From Arthrobacter sp. 9V (GTDB lineage Bacteria; Actinomycetota; Actinomycetes; Actinomycetales; Micrococcaceae): a stretch of DNA of 64,000 nucleotides. The stretch covers positions 3,304,948 through 3,368,947 of the forward strand of contig NZ_LR732912.1 in NCBI RefSeq assembly GCF_902506065.1, given 5' to 3'. A model generated the notes under the pieces. The model was not told the origin of the DNA. It saw only the letters and a program-made list of their open reading frames with translations, and made no database searches. Below are positions 8,522 to 15,895 of this stretch, piece after piece (positions within the stretch are counted from its first letter, which is position 1; each line of letters starts with the position of its first letter). The position numbers were made by a program, and so were the translations under genes.

Positions 8522-9517
8522 CTAGGCCGCGATGCTGCGGTAACCGGCGTCGTTGGCGTCCATATCTCCCGTGACGCCCGCCCGGACTGCCCTCCCGCCA
8601 AGAACCAGGGTGTAAAGCCAATAACCGGCCAGAACCAACGCGCCGATAGTGATCTTGGCCCACACAGGCAGCAAGCTCGGCGTGACAAAACCTTCAACCA
8701 TGCCCGAGACGAGCAGGACAAGCACCAACCCCATGGCAATGGTGATCAGCGAACGGCCCTCGTCAGCCACAGCCTGCAACCTGGTCCTCGGTCCGGGCCG
8801 CACCATGGCCCAAAAAATCTTGAGCCCCGCAGCACATGCGATGAAGACCGCAGTGAGCTCCATGAGACCGTGCGGAAGGATGTAGCTGAAGAAGATATCC
8901 ATCTTCCCGGTTGCAAGGAAGAGCCCGGCAGCGATTCCCAGTCCCTGCGCATTCATGAACAGGATGAAGGGCACCCAAAACCCCGTGACGCCGAAAGCCA
9001 CCGCCTGGGCAGAAATCCAGGCGTTGTTCGTCCAAACCGCTCCGGCGAAGGAAGCCGCGGGATTCTCCGAGTAATAGTCGATGAAGTCTTCCTCCACGTA
9101 CTGCTGCACCCTTGCATCGCTGGAGGCCACAGCCCTCAATGCCTCCGGTGAAGTGCCAATCCACAAAGCATAAGCACCAGCCACCAGCACAAAGGCGAGC
9201 CCGCACCACACGGTCAACCACCGGATCCGGTAAAACGCTGCGGGAAGGGAGATCACGAAGAACCGCGCCAGATCCTCCATGAAGTTCGAGCGCGCCCCGG
9301 TGAAACGAGTCCGGGCCTGAGCCAGCGCTGCGGACAAAGACGACGACAGTCCCGTCTCCGGTGCCACGGAACGGATCAAGGAAAGATGCCCGGACACGGT
9401 CTGGTAAAGGCGCAGAAGTTCGTCCGCCTCGGCCCCGTCAAGCCTGCGCTTATGCGCCAGGAAATGAAGCCGCGACCATTTGTCCCCATGTACGGCCGAG
9501 AAGGCATCAATGTCCAC
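8522..9517 (-). CDS. Stage II sporulation protein M-like membrane protein
   Basis: A 331-residue polytopic protein whose N-terminal 95 residues are soluble and helical, followed by about six hydrophobic segments. The motifs NNAWISAQAVAFGVTGF and ILPHGLMELTAVFIACAAG identify the SpoIIM/DUF95 family. In Bacillus SpoIIM takes part in septal peptidoglycan remodelling; in non-sporulating actinobacteria the role is unknown. It stands head to head with the RDD-family gene, a pairing also seen in other actinobacteria near MoxR/DUF58/transglutaminase genes. The GTG start is supported by TAGGGT 6 nt upstream. Confidence 0.85.
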   Translation of the reverse strand: MDIDAFSAVHGDKWSRLHFLAHKRRLDGAEADELLRLYQTVSGHLSLIRSVAPETGLSSSLSAALAQARTRFTGARSNFMEDLARFFVISLPAAFYRIRWLTVWCGLAFVLVAGAYALWIGTSPEALRAVASSDARVQQYVEEDFIDYYSENPAASFAGAVWTNNAWISAQAVAFGVTGFWVPFILFMNAQGLGIAAGLFLATGKMDIFFSYILPHGLMELTAVFIACAAGLKIFWAMVRPGPRTRLQAVADEGRSLITIAMGLVLVLLVSGMVEGFVTPSLLPVWAKITIGALVLAGYWLYTLVLGGRAVRAGVTGDMDANDAGYRSIAA

Positions 9518-9523
9518 GGCACC

Positions 9524-9529
9524 ACCCTA
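9524..9529 (-). promoter_or_regulatory. -10 element of the SpoIIM-like gene (leaderless)
   Basis: TAGGGT on the minus strand, 6 nt before the GTG at 9517. Confidence 0.55.
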
Positions 9530-9623
9530 GCGCCTGTATCCACCGTGCAGTCAGCCCCGCCGCTAGACTCGATGGTGCAGGCGCTCAAAGCGCCCGCAGT
9601 ATTGGCAAAACTTGGGGGCGGGC

Positions 9624-10427
9624 ATGAGTTCAATCATCACAGGCGAGGCCGTAGTCCTCGAGCTTCGCCCCGCGTCCTTCGCCGCACGGGCCCTGGGCCT
9701 CATTATCGATGTCATCTCCCAGGTGGTCCTCGCAATACTCCTGATCATCCTCATCACCGCAGCATCCCGGGATCTTGACGACGCCGCCATACAAGCACTG
9801 ATCCTCAGCAGCGTAGTGTTCTCCGTGGTCATCGTGCCCGTCACAGTGGAGACACTGACCCGCGGGCGGTCGCTGGGAAAGCTCGCAACAGGGCTACGCA
9901 TAGTCCGCGACGACGGCGGGTCCATCCGCTTCCGGCACGCCCTCATCCGCGGGCTCCTCGGATTCCTGGAGATCTACATGACCTTCGGTGGCCTGGCAAT
10001 CGGCGTTGCGCTCTTCAACGACAAATCCAAGCGCCTCGGCGACATCGTTGCAGGCACCTACTCACTCCGCCAACGCGTACCCTCAAAGCCCCGGATCATG
10101 CCCGTAACCCCGCATCACCTGCAATCCTGGGTGGCCATGGCGGACATCGGCAGGGTACCGGACGCCACCGCCCGACGCGCAGGGACCTTCGTGCAGCAGG
10201 CCTACCTCATGGCGCCGGCCTCGCGCGTGAACATGGCCGCCTCCCTCGCATCCGAACTGGCAAGATACGTTGCCCCGCCCCCGCCCGCCGGCACCATCCC
10301 CGAAGACTACATAGGTGCAGTCCTCGGGGAACGCCGCAACCGCGAACTCGTCCGGCTCAGGCAGGCGGAACAGCGGAACGCCACCATAGGTGAGCGACTC
10401 AGGAAGCTGCCGTTCACTGATAGTTAG
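9624..10427 (+). CDS. RDD family membrane protein
   Basis: A 267-residue protein whose first 150 residues form the RDD domain: ASFAARALGLIIDVISQ carries the Arg and Asp of the name, followed by two or three membrane helices and the motif TRGRSLGKLATGLRIV. The remaining 115 residues are soluble and Arg/Ala-rich. RDD proteins are proposed transport or ion-exchange proteins; the substrate is unknown. The ATG at 9624 is preferred because a GGGGGCGGG ribosome binding site lies just upstream; an in-frame TTG 12 nt earlier is less likely. A -10-like TAGACT at 9564 would give a leader of about 50 nt holding a small hairpin (GGCGCT-CAA-AGCGCC). Confidence 0.85.
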   Translation: MSSIITGEAVVLELRPASFAARALGLIIDVISQVVLAILLIILITAASRDLDDAAIQALILSSVVFSVVIVPVTVETLTRGRSLGKLATGLRIVRDDGGSIRFRHALIRGLLGFLEIYMTFGGLAIGVALFNDKSKRLGDIVAGTYSLRQRVPSKPRIMPVTPHHLQSWVAMADIGRVPDATARRAGTFVQQAYLMAPASRVNMAASLASELARYVAPPPPAGTIPEDYIGAVLGERRNRELVRLRQAEQRNATIGERLRKLPFTDS

Positions 10428-10540
10428 CGCCCCGCTGCCGGCTGACGCCGGGCGGCCGCCGTCCTCTGCCTGCTCGCTCGTTCCTCGCTTAGACGCAGGC
10501 TGCCGGACGCCGGCCGTCCGTCGTTGTCAGATCTGGGCTA

Positions 10541-11362
10541 CTACCAGTGAGCCGGACTTGTGAGTCTTGTTGGGATAAGGGTGGTGGGGGCGCCTTCGGC
10601 GGCGTTGATCTGCGGTTGGGTCAGGTAGAGCGCTTTGGACAGGTCGGCTCCTTGAAGCTGTGCTCCTCGCAGGTCAGCGCCCAAAAGGTCTGCCGCTGTG
10701 AGGTCGCTTCCGCGTAAGTTGGCGCCGATCAGGTAGGCACTGCGGAGGTCTGCGCCGCAGAGGCGGCGATTGGCAAGGTTGGCGCCCACGAGGTCGGCAC
10801 CCGCCCGGACGCCGCCGTCGACGGTCTGCTGGTCTTCGGCGCCGTAGGAGGCGCGGACTTCATCGCTAACCTCCATCAGCAGCGCCCTGACCTCGCCGTG
10901 GAGTGAGACGACGTCGGCGGCAAGGACGGTGGCCGCGTCTCCTTGGGCGGCGGCTGCTATGCCCTCGGAGAGTTGGTCCGCCGCAGCTGCGAGGTCGGGA
11001 TCGAAAGTCCGTTCCCCGGCTTCGGCCAGATACCAGAGCATCTCATGGAGTTGCCTGACTATTTTGAAGACGGCGAACATCGAGGACATTGAGCTCGGGT
11101 CCTGGGTCCAACTGATTCCTGAGAACGTCTGTTGGGACACCACTTGGCCGGCGCCGAAACAATCAAAAACCGTGCAACCGCTGAAGCCTCTGGGCCGCAG
11201 GCTTTGGTGGATGGTGCAGGAAAAGTCGCCCGCCATGTTCGGGCACGGCGAAGCGGCAGGCTTGTCGATCGCGAAGTCAGCAGATCGGGAGAACCCTAGT
11301 GCCGTACAGCAAAGGGCAAAGCAGTTGCCGCAATCCGGGCTGAGGTTTGGTGAAATGGTCAT
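10541..11362 (-). CDS. Pentapeptide-repeat protein with an N-terminal Cys-cluster domain
   Basis: 273 residues from the ATG that has CTGGAG six bases upstream. The N-terminal 75 residues contain CGNCFALCCTALGF and several further Cys and His residues (CPN, FSCTIH, GCTVFDCFG), resembling the CxxCxxCC metal-binding clusters of YkgJ-type proteins. A helical middle section follows, and the last 80 residues carry about ten A(D/N)LxG pentapeptides such as LVGANL, LRGSDL, LLGADL and LQGADL that would form a right-handed beta helix. Function is not known. DNA-gyrase protection is known for some pentapeptide proteins, but this one is much shorter in repeats. It converges on the RDD gene. Confidence 0.8.
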   Translation of the reverse strand: MTISPNLSPDCGNCFALCCTALGFSRSADFAIDKPAASPCPNMAGDFSCTIHQSLRPRGFSGCTVFDCFGAGQVVSQQTFSGISWTQDPSSMSSMFAVFKIVRQLHEMLWYLAEAGERTFDPDLAAAADQLSEGIAAAAQGDAATVLAADVVSLHGEVRALLMEVSDEVRASYGAEDQQTVDGGVRAGADLVGANLANRRLCGADLRSAYLIGANLRGSDLTAADLLGADLRGAQLQGADLSKALYLTQPQINAAEGAPTTLIPTRLTSPAHW

Positions 11363-11401
11363 GCATGCTCCAGGTGAAGAAAAAGGGTCCGGGGGAAAGA
11401 G

Positions 11402-11429
11402 CCGGGGAACCCGTGAGCGGGTTCCCCGG
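11402..11429 (-). promoter_or_regulatory. Perfect 11-bp hairpin in the leader of the pentapeptide-repeat gene
   Basis: CCGGGGAACCC (11402-11412) pairs fully with GGGTTCCCCGG (11419-11429) across a 6-nt loop. It ends 39 nt before the start codon on the minus strand and is followed by CTCTTT, a poor U-run, so it may be a leader structure and not a terminator. Confidence 0.6.
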
Positions 11430-11549
11430 AGGGACACCCGTGATCACCGTTGAAGGCAGCACGAAAAGCAGGGCCAACATGGTGTCAGCACTGAAGAAAT
11501 GGGTCAAAGCGCGCAGGAAAGAATCACTGCGGCGATCCTAGCAGCATCA

Positions 11550-12782
11550 CTAGCGCTGAGCGTAGCTCGCCCAGGGGATGTTCCAGTCGCCGAAGCCTTC
11601 CAACGGTTCCACTGCCGGCGCTCCGGTGTTGAGGATCTGGACAACGTCTCCGGTCTTCATGTTGTTGAAGAACCATTCAGCGTCCGCAGGCAGCAGGCCA
11701 ACGCAGCCGTGAGAGACATTCACCCGGCCGATGGCCCCCCACGCCGCTTCGAGTGCTTGGTGAACGTACACGCCGGACCACGTCAGGCGGTTTGCATAAT
11801 CCACCACCATCGGAGCGTAGTACCCCTTGTCACCGGGTTTCAGGCCAATGCTGCCGGCGTTGAAGTTGGATTTGCGCTCCTGCTCCAGGATCACGGCATA
11901 TCCTGTGGGTGAGAGCCAGTCCTCGCCCCCTAGCGATACTGGCGCCGTGTGGACCAGCTGCCCATCGGAATACACGTTCATGGTCTTGGTGGTGTCATCC
12001 ACCACCGCCACGCGCTGGGGGCCAGTGGTGAAGGTCGAAACTACGTCGGCATTGCCGATCATCTTGTTACCGAAGTCCACACCCAAAAGCTTCATGTCCA
12101 CGGTGACCGTGGTGCCGGAAGCCCAGAAGGCCTCGGGACGGATTCTGACCTTCTTGTCCGAGTACCAGTGCCAAGCCACAGGCTGGCCCGACGAAACGGT
12201 GATGGCCACCCGCTTCTCCATGGCCACCTTGTCTACGACGGGCTCGCTGAAGTTGATTTCAATGGGCTGCCCGGAGCCTGCGGTGGTGCCGTGGCGGGGG
12301 TAGATGGACGCATCTGCCTCATATGCTGCGGAAACAGTTGTGAAGGTTTGGGACTTCCTGATCTCTTTGCCCGCTGTGTCCACCACGGTAAAGGCGAAGT
12401 TGTATTGGGTTTTGAATTTCAGGACTTCCAGGGTGGTCCAGGTGCTGCCGTCAGGGCTGGTCTTGCCCTGCACGGAGACCCCGCCGGTGACAGGCGTCAG
12501 CATGACGTCCTTCACCTTGCCATTGACGGCCTTGATCTGTGGGCCAACCACGGGATTCCATTCCACAGCGCCATCCAGCGGGGTGATGCCCAACTCCACG
12601 GGTTTGGCCTCCACCGTGGGAGCAGGCGACGGCGCGACGGCCGCTTCCCGGGGAGAACCCGCCAGAAGTCCCGGCACGGTGACCACGCCGATTCCGCCCA
12701 CCACAATAGCTGCGCAGACTCCAATGATGGCAAGGATCTTGCCCTTTTTCCGTGTGGCGACTTCCGTCATGGTTCCCGTCAT
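11550..12782 (-). CDS. L,D-transpeptidase with Ig-like domains, membrane-anchored
   Basis: 410 residues from the ATG preceded by GGGGGAC. A Lys/Arg patch and one hydrophobic segment (about residues 12-36) anchor it outside the membrane. It is followed by an Ala/Pro linker, two Ig-like domains (LdtMt2-type) and a C-terminal YkuD domain. The catalytic motif VNVSHGCVGL is intact, with nucleophile Cys360 and the general-base region GVYVHQALEAAW upstream. These enzymes form 3-3 cross-links in peptidoglycan or attach proteins to it. The gene stands alone with its own promoter (TAGAAT at 12819-12814), directly behind the ahcY terminator hairpin. Confidence 0.9.
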   Translation of the reverse strand: MTGTMTEVATRKKGKILAIIGVCAAIVVGGIGVVTVPGLLAGSPREAAVAPSPAPTVEAKPVELGITPLDGAVEWNPVVGPQIKAVNGKVKDVMLTPVTGGVSVQGKTSPDGSTWTTLEVLKFKTQYNFAFTVVDTAGKEIRKSQTFTTVSAAYEADASIYPRHGTTAGSGQPIEINFSEPVVDKVAMEKRVAITVSSGQPVAWHWYSDKKVRIRPEAFWASGTTVTVDMKLLGVDFGNKMIGNADVVSTFTTGPQRVAVVDDTTKTMNVYSDGQLVHTAPVSLGGEDWLSPTGYAVILEQERKSNFNAGSIGLKPGDKGYYAPMVVDYANRLTWSGVYVHQALEAAWGAIGRVNVSHGCVGLLPADAEWFFNNMKTGDVVQILNTGAPAVEPLEGFGDWNIPWASYAQR

Positions 12783-12813
12783 CCTGTCCCCCGCAAGCAC
12801 TACTGAACACTCA

Positions 12814-12819
12814 ATTCTA
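12814..12819 (-). promoter_or_regulatory. -10 element of the L,D-transpeptidase gene
   Basis: TAGAAT on the minus strand gives a predicted transcription start about 25 nt before the ATG at 12782. The matching -35 region falls inside the upstream hairpin (12822-12860). Confidence 0.5.
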
Positions 12820-12821
12820 GC

Positions 12822-12860
12822 CGAAAGGCCGGCCACGCTGGTTGCGTGGCCGGCCTTTCG
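12822..12860 (-). terminator. Perfect 17-bp hairpin between ahcY and the L,D-transpeptidase gene
   Basis: CGAAAGGCCGGCCACGC (12822-12838) pairs without mismatch with 12844-12860 around a 5-nt loop. It lies 57 nt past the ahcY stop codon. Neither side has a U-run. Confidence 0.7.
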
Positions 12861-12916
12861 CCATCGATTTGGGTACCGCCGAAGCAGGCAGCCAGGACAC
12901 TTGGTACAAGTGCAGC

Positions 12917-14395
12917 CTAGTAGCGGTAGTGCTCCGGCTTGTAGGGGCCGGCAACGTCCAGGTCCAGGTAATCAGCCTGGTCCTTGCTCAATTCCGTCAG
13001 CTCCACGCCCAAAGCATCCAGGTGGAGGCGTGCAACCTTCTCATCAAGGATCTTGGGGAGGACGTAGACCTGGTTCCTGTACTCGCGCTCACCGGCCGGC
13101 TGATCCTTCTTGGTCCAGAGCTCGATCTGCGCAATGGTCTGGTTGGCGAAAGAGTTGCTCATCACGAACGACGGGTGGCCCGTGGCGTTGCCCAGGTTCA
13201 GCAAGCGGCCCTCGGACAGCACAATGATGGACCGCTCCGAATCCGTGCCGGCCTCAAACACCCATTCGTGGACCTGCGGCTTGATCTCGACCTTCTTGAC
13301 GCCGGGAATCTTTGCAAGCCCGGCGATGTCGATTTCGTTGTCGAAGTGCCCGATGTTGCCAACAATTGCCTTGTTCTTCATGCCCAGCATGTGCTCGGCC
13401 ATGATGACGTCCTTGTTGCCTGTGGTGGTGATGAAGATGTCACCCTGGGCGAGTACCGTCTCCAGCTTTGCTACCTGGTGGCCGTCCATGGCGGCCTGGA
13501 GGGCACAAATGGGGTCGATTTCGGTGACAATGACCCTTGAGCCCTGGCCACGGAGCGCCTCAGCGGCACCCTTGCCGACGTCACCGTAGCCGCACACAAC
13601 TGCAACTTTGCCGCCCATGAGGACGTCCGTTGCCCTGTTGATGCCGTCCGGCAGGGAGTGGCGGATGCCGTACTTGTTGTCGAACTTGCTCTTGGTGACG
13701 GAGTCGTTGACGTTGATGGCCGGGAACAACAGCTTGCCCTGCTCGGCGAGCTGGTATAGGCGGTGCACACCGGTGGTGGTTTCCTCGGTGACGCCCTCAA
13801 TGCGGGCGGCCAGGCGGGTCCACTTCTGCGGATCAGCGGCAAGGGTCCGGCGCAGGAGGTCAAGAATAAGGACGTACTCCTCCGGATCATCCTCGGTAGC
13901 GGCGGGTACTGCCCCTGCGGCTTCGAAGTCGACGCCCTTGTGCAGCAGCAGCGTGGCGTCGCCGCCGTCGTCGAGAATCATGTTGGGGCCCAACTCCGGG
14001 TTGGCATCAGCGCCGGGCCAGGTGAGGATCTGCTCCGCAGTCCACCAGTATTCCTCGAGGGTTTCGCCCTTCCAAGCGAAAACCGGGACACCCTGCGGGT
14101 CCTCCGGGGTGCCCTTGCCAACAACGACGGCGGCAGCGGCTTCGTCCTGGGTGGAGAAGATGTTGCAGGAGGCCCAGCGAACTTCCGCGCCCAAGGCAGT
14201 GAGGGTTTCAATGAGCACCGCGGTTTGGACCGTCATGTGCAGGGACCCGGCGATCCTTGCACCCTTGAGGGGCTGCGATGCACCGAACTCAGCGCGGAGC
14301 GACATGAGGCCCGGCATCTCGTGCTCGGCGAGCCGGATCTGATGGCGGCCGGCCTCCGCGAGAGTGATGTCAGCCACTTTGAAGTCAAAAGTCAT
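12917..14395 (-). CDS. ahcY: S-adenosylhomocysteinase
   Basis: A 492-residue cytosolic NAD-dependent enzyme that splits S-adenosylhomocysteine into adenosine and homocysteine, recycling the product of all methyltransferases. The NAD-binding motif GYGDVGKG is at 269-276, and the active-site stretches [26 protein letters not shown] and [11 protein letters not shown] are intact. The end, [16 protein letters not shown], is typical. The ATG is preceded by AAGGA. The small Trm112 gene lies 45 nt upstream on the same strand and is likely co-transcribed. I looked for a SAH riboswitch and saw none. Confidence 0.97.
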   Translation of the reverse strand: MTFDFKVADITLAEAGRHQIRLAEHEMPGLMSLRAEFGASQPLKGARIAGSLHMTVQTAVLIETLTALGAEVRWASCNIFSTQDEAAAAVVVGKGTPEDPQGVPVFAWKGETLEEYWWTAEQILTWPGADANPELGPNMILDDGGDATLLLHKGVDFEAAGAVPAATEDDPEEYVLILDLLRRTLAADPQKWTRLAARIEGVTEETTTGVHRLYQLAEQGKLLFPAINVNDSVTKSKFDNKYGIRHSLPDGINRATDVLMGGKVAVVCGYGDVGKGAAEALRGQGSRVIVTEIDPICALQAAMDGHQVAKLETVLAQGDIFITTTGNKDVIMAEHMLGMKNKAIVGNIGHFDNEIDIAGLAKIPGVKKVEIKPQVHEWVFEAGTDSERSIIVLSEGRLLNLGNATGHPSFVMSNSFANQTIAQIELWTKKDQPAGEREYRNQVYVLPKILDEKVARLHLDALGVELTELSKDQADYLDLDVAGPYKPEHYRY

Positions 14396-14440
14396 GAAAG
14401 TCCTTAGGGGTACCGTGCGGATGTGGTGGAAGAAGGCGCG

Positions 14441-14659
14441 TCAGGCCTTGGAGTCGTGCTGGCCTGAGGTTGCCGCGTTGGCGGCGGCCAGCAGTTCCGG
14501 TGGCAGGAGCAACGGGATGCCGTCCTCAATGGTGTAGCGGAGCTTTTCGCCGTCCGCAGCGGAATCGGTGGAAACCAACTCATCGCCCTCCTGGACCAGC
14601 GGTGAACCCGTCACGGGGCAGCGCAGGATGGACAACAGTTCAGGACTGACCTTTGGCAT
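14441..14659 (-). CDS. Trm112-family small protein
   Basis: A 72-residue protein beginning PELLSILRCPVTGSPL and containing YTIEDGIPLLLPPE, the signature of the Trm112/UPF0434 family. Members act as zinc-binding activators of methyltransferases in eukaryotes and as accessory proteins in bacteria. Only one Cys remains of the zinc site (CPVTG in place of CPxC), so metal binding is doubtful. The ATG has AGGGAG nine bases upstream. Its position immediately upstream of ahcY fits a link to methyl-group metabolism, but that is inference. Confidence 0.85.
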   Translation of the reverse strand: MPKVSPELLSILRCPVTGSPLVQEGDELVSTDSAADGEKLRYTIEDGIPLLLPPELLAAANAATSGQHDSKA

Positions 14660-14804
14660 GAATGATGCTCCCTGGGTGGCGCCGGCACGGCGCCGCTGGC
14701 GGATATATCTGCAGATTCCAGACTACCGCGCAGGGAGATCGTGTTTTGATCCGGACGACGAATTACCACCGCGGGGCAGGATCACGGCGTTGGCAGCGGC
14801 CGGT

Positions 14805-15182
14805 TCAGGACGGTTCGCGGAGGATACGCAAGTGCCCACGGCGGGTGCCTTCGGCGCCGGCGGGCGGCTCCATTTGGGCGTGGCTTTGCCGGGCAGGAGT
14901 TTCCGTGGGGGCCGAGGCCGCCTCCCGGACCGCGTTTGCAAGCGCCAGCAAATCATCCGGGCCCGGCTCCTGCGGCGTTGTGGGCATGGCCAGGCGCAGC
15001 ACTTCCCAGCCACGCGGAACGGTCAAGGACTCTGCATGCTGCGAGCAAAGATCATAGGCATGCGGTTCCGCGTACGTGGCCAGAGGCCCCAGGACTGCGG
15101 TTGACTCTGCGTACACGTACGTCAAAGTGGCCACCGCGGACTGGCGGCAAGCTGATCTTGAACACTGACGAATGGCACCCAC
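14805..15182 (-). CDS. DUF3499 family protein
   Basis: 125 residues starting GAIRQCSRSACRQSA after the initiator. Cys7, Cys12 and the later DLCSQHA Cys/His look like a zinc-ribbon-type metal site. The core YVYAESTAVLGPLATYAEPHAYDLC is strongly conserved in actinobacteria; function is unknown. I chose the GTG at 15182 because a -10-like TAATCT ends 8 nt before it; an ATG at 15203 lies upstream of that promoter and an even longer frame to 15362 is less likely. The tail is Pro/Ala/Arg-rich. It is divergent from the zincin-like gene, an arrangement shared with the mycobacterial whiB2 region. Confidence 0.82.
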   Translation of the reverse strand: MGAIRQCSRSACRQSAVATLTYVYAESTAVLGPLATYAEPHAYDLCSQHAESLTVPRGWEVLRLAMPTTPQEPGPDDLLALANAVREAASAPTETPARQSHAQMEPPAGAEGTRRGHLRILREPS

Positions 15183-15190
15183 AACATCCC

Positions 15191-15196
15191 AGATTA
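15191..15196 (-). promoter_or_regulatory. -10 element of the DUF3499 gene
   Basis: TAATCT on the minus strand, 8 nt before the chosen GTG start, near-leaderless. Confidence 0.45.
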
Positions 15197-15334
15197 GCGC
15201 CATCAGGCACGTACATTGCGCATTGATCGTCCGTGCCTCACCATGTCTGCCGGGCATCACGTAACAACGCTCCGTACTATCAACGGACGCGGCGCGGTAC
15301 AAGCCGTGAGGTCGCGCTGGCGGTTCCTCGGGAC

Positions 15335-15340
15335 TAAAGT
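15335..15340 (+). promoter_or_regulatory. -10 element of the zincin-like gene (leaderless)
   Basis: TAAAGT, 6 nt before the ATG at 15347; no ribosome binding site is present. Confidence 0.6.
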
Positions 15341-15346
15341 CGATAT

Positions 15347-15865
15347 ATGCAGTCACAGCCACATGTTCCCGGGTTCAATATCCGGTGGACTGACGCCGAT
15401 GGCGATCAGGCCCAGGAACACGCCGGTTCGGAAGCGCGGGGATTCCGCCGACGCCGGCGCAACCGGCACGGACGGGGACTGCGGGGAGAACTGATGCTCC
15501 CCAACCTCCCGGGATTCCGCACCCGCGCAGAGCGTTTTGATGACATGGTGCTGGACTCCGCGGAGCGCCTCCAGGACATGTGGGGCAAACAACTGGACGG
15601 CGTTTTATTTGCCGTCGACGAAATTCCGCCCAACCTTGAGCAGCTCGTTGCCACGGGAAACCAAGCCCCCTTGGGCTCCTACACTCCCGGTGGCCGCGGT
15701 GAGGCACCCATGATCACGGTCTACCGCCGCGTGGTGGAGCAGGGCGTCTCCACCCGGGAAGAACTGCAGGACCTCGTCCATGACGTAGTGGTGGAGTACA
15801 CAGCCGAGATGCTCGGCGTGCCACCTGAGACACTGGACCCCGTCTACCGGCGTCGATACCAATAG
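15347..15865 (+). CDS. Zincin-like (metallopeptidase family, DUF1025-type) protein lacking HExxH
   Basis: 172 residues. After a polar lead comes an Arg-rich segment (RRRRNRHGRGLRG), then RTRAERFDDMVLDSAERLQ and the domain found in the zincin_1/DUF1025 family next to DUF3499 genes. At the place where zincins carry HExxH this protein has HDVVVEYTAEMLG: the first His is kept, but the catalytic Glu is Asp and the second His is absent. Proteolytic activity is therefore unlikely, although the family is commonly annotated as metallopeptidase. The ATG at 15347 is supported by a leaderless promoter; a second ATG at codon 50 would drop the Arg-rich segment. Confidence 0.78.
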   Translation: MQSQPHVPGFNIRWTDADGDQAQEHAGSEARGFRRRRRNRHGRGLRGELMLPNLPGFRTRAERFDDMVLDSAERLQDMWGKQLDGVLFAVDEIPPNLEQLVATGNQAPLGSYTPGGRGEAPMITVYRRVVEQGVSTREELQDLVHDVVVEYTAEMLGVPPETLDPVYRRRYQ

Positions 15866-15895
15866 TCGTGTAATCCCACGCGGCTCCGGGCGTGA

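Noticed and set aside
10428..10540. GC-rich region with GCCTGC...GCAGGC and GGCGGCCGCC palindromes between the convergent RDD and pentapeptide-repeat genes
   Set aside because: Several weak overlapping stems but no clean arm-loop-U-run; probably termination-related, not supported well enough to annotate.
14660..14804. Possible SAH or SAM riboswitch upstream of the Trm112-ahcY pair
   Set aside because: The 145-nt gap has only a short GGCGCCG-type self-complementary stretch; I could not build the conserved core or pseudoknot.
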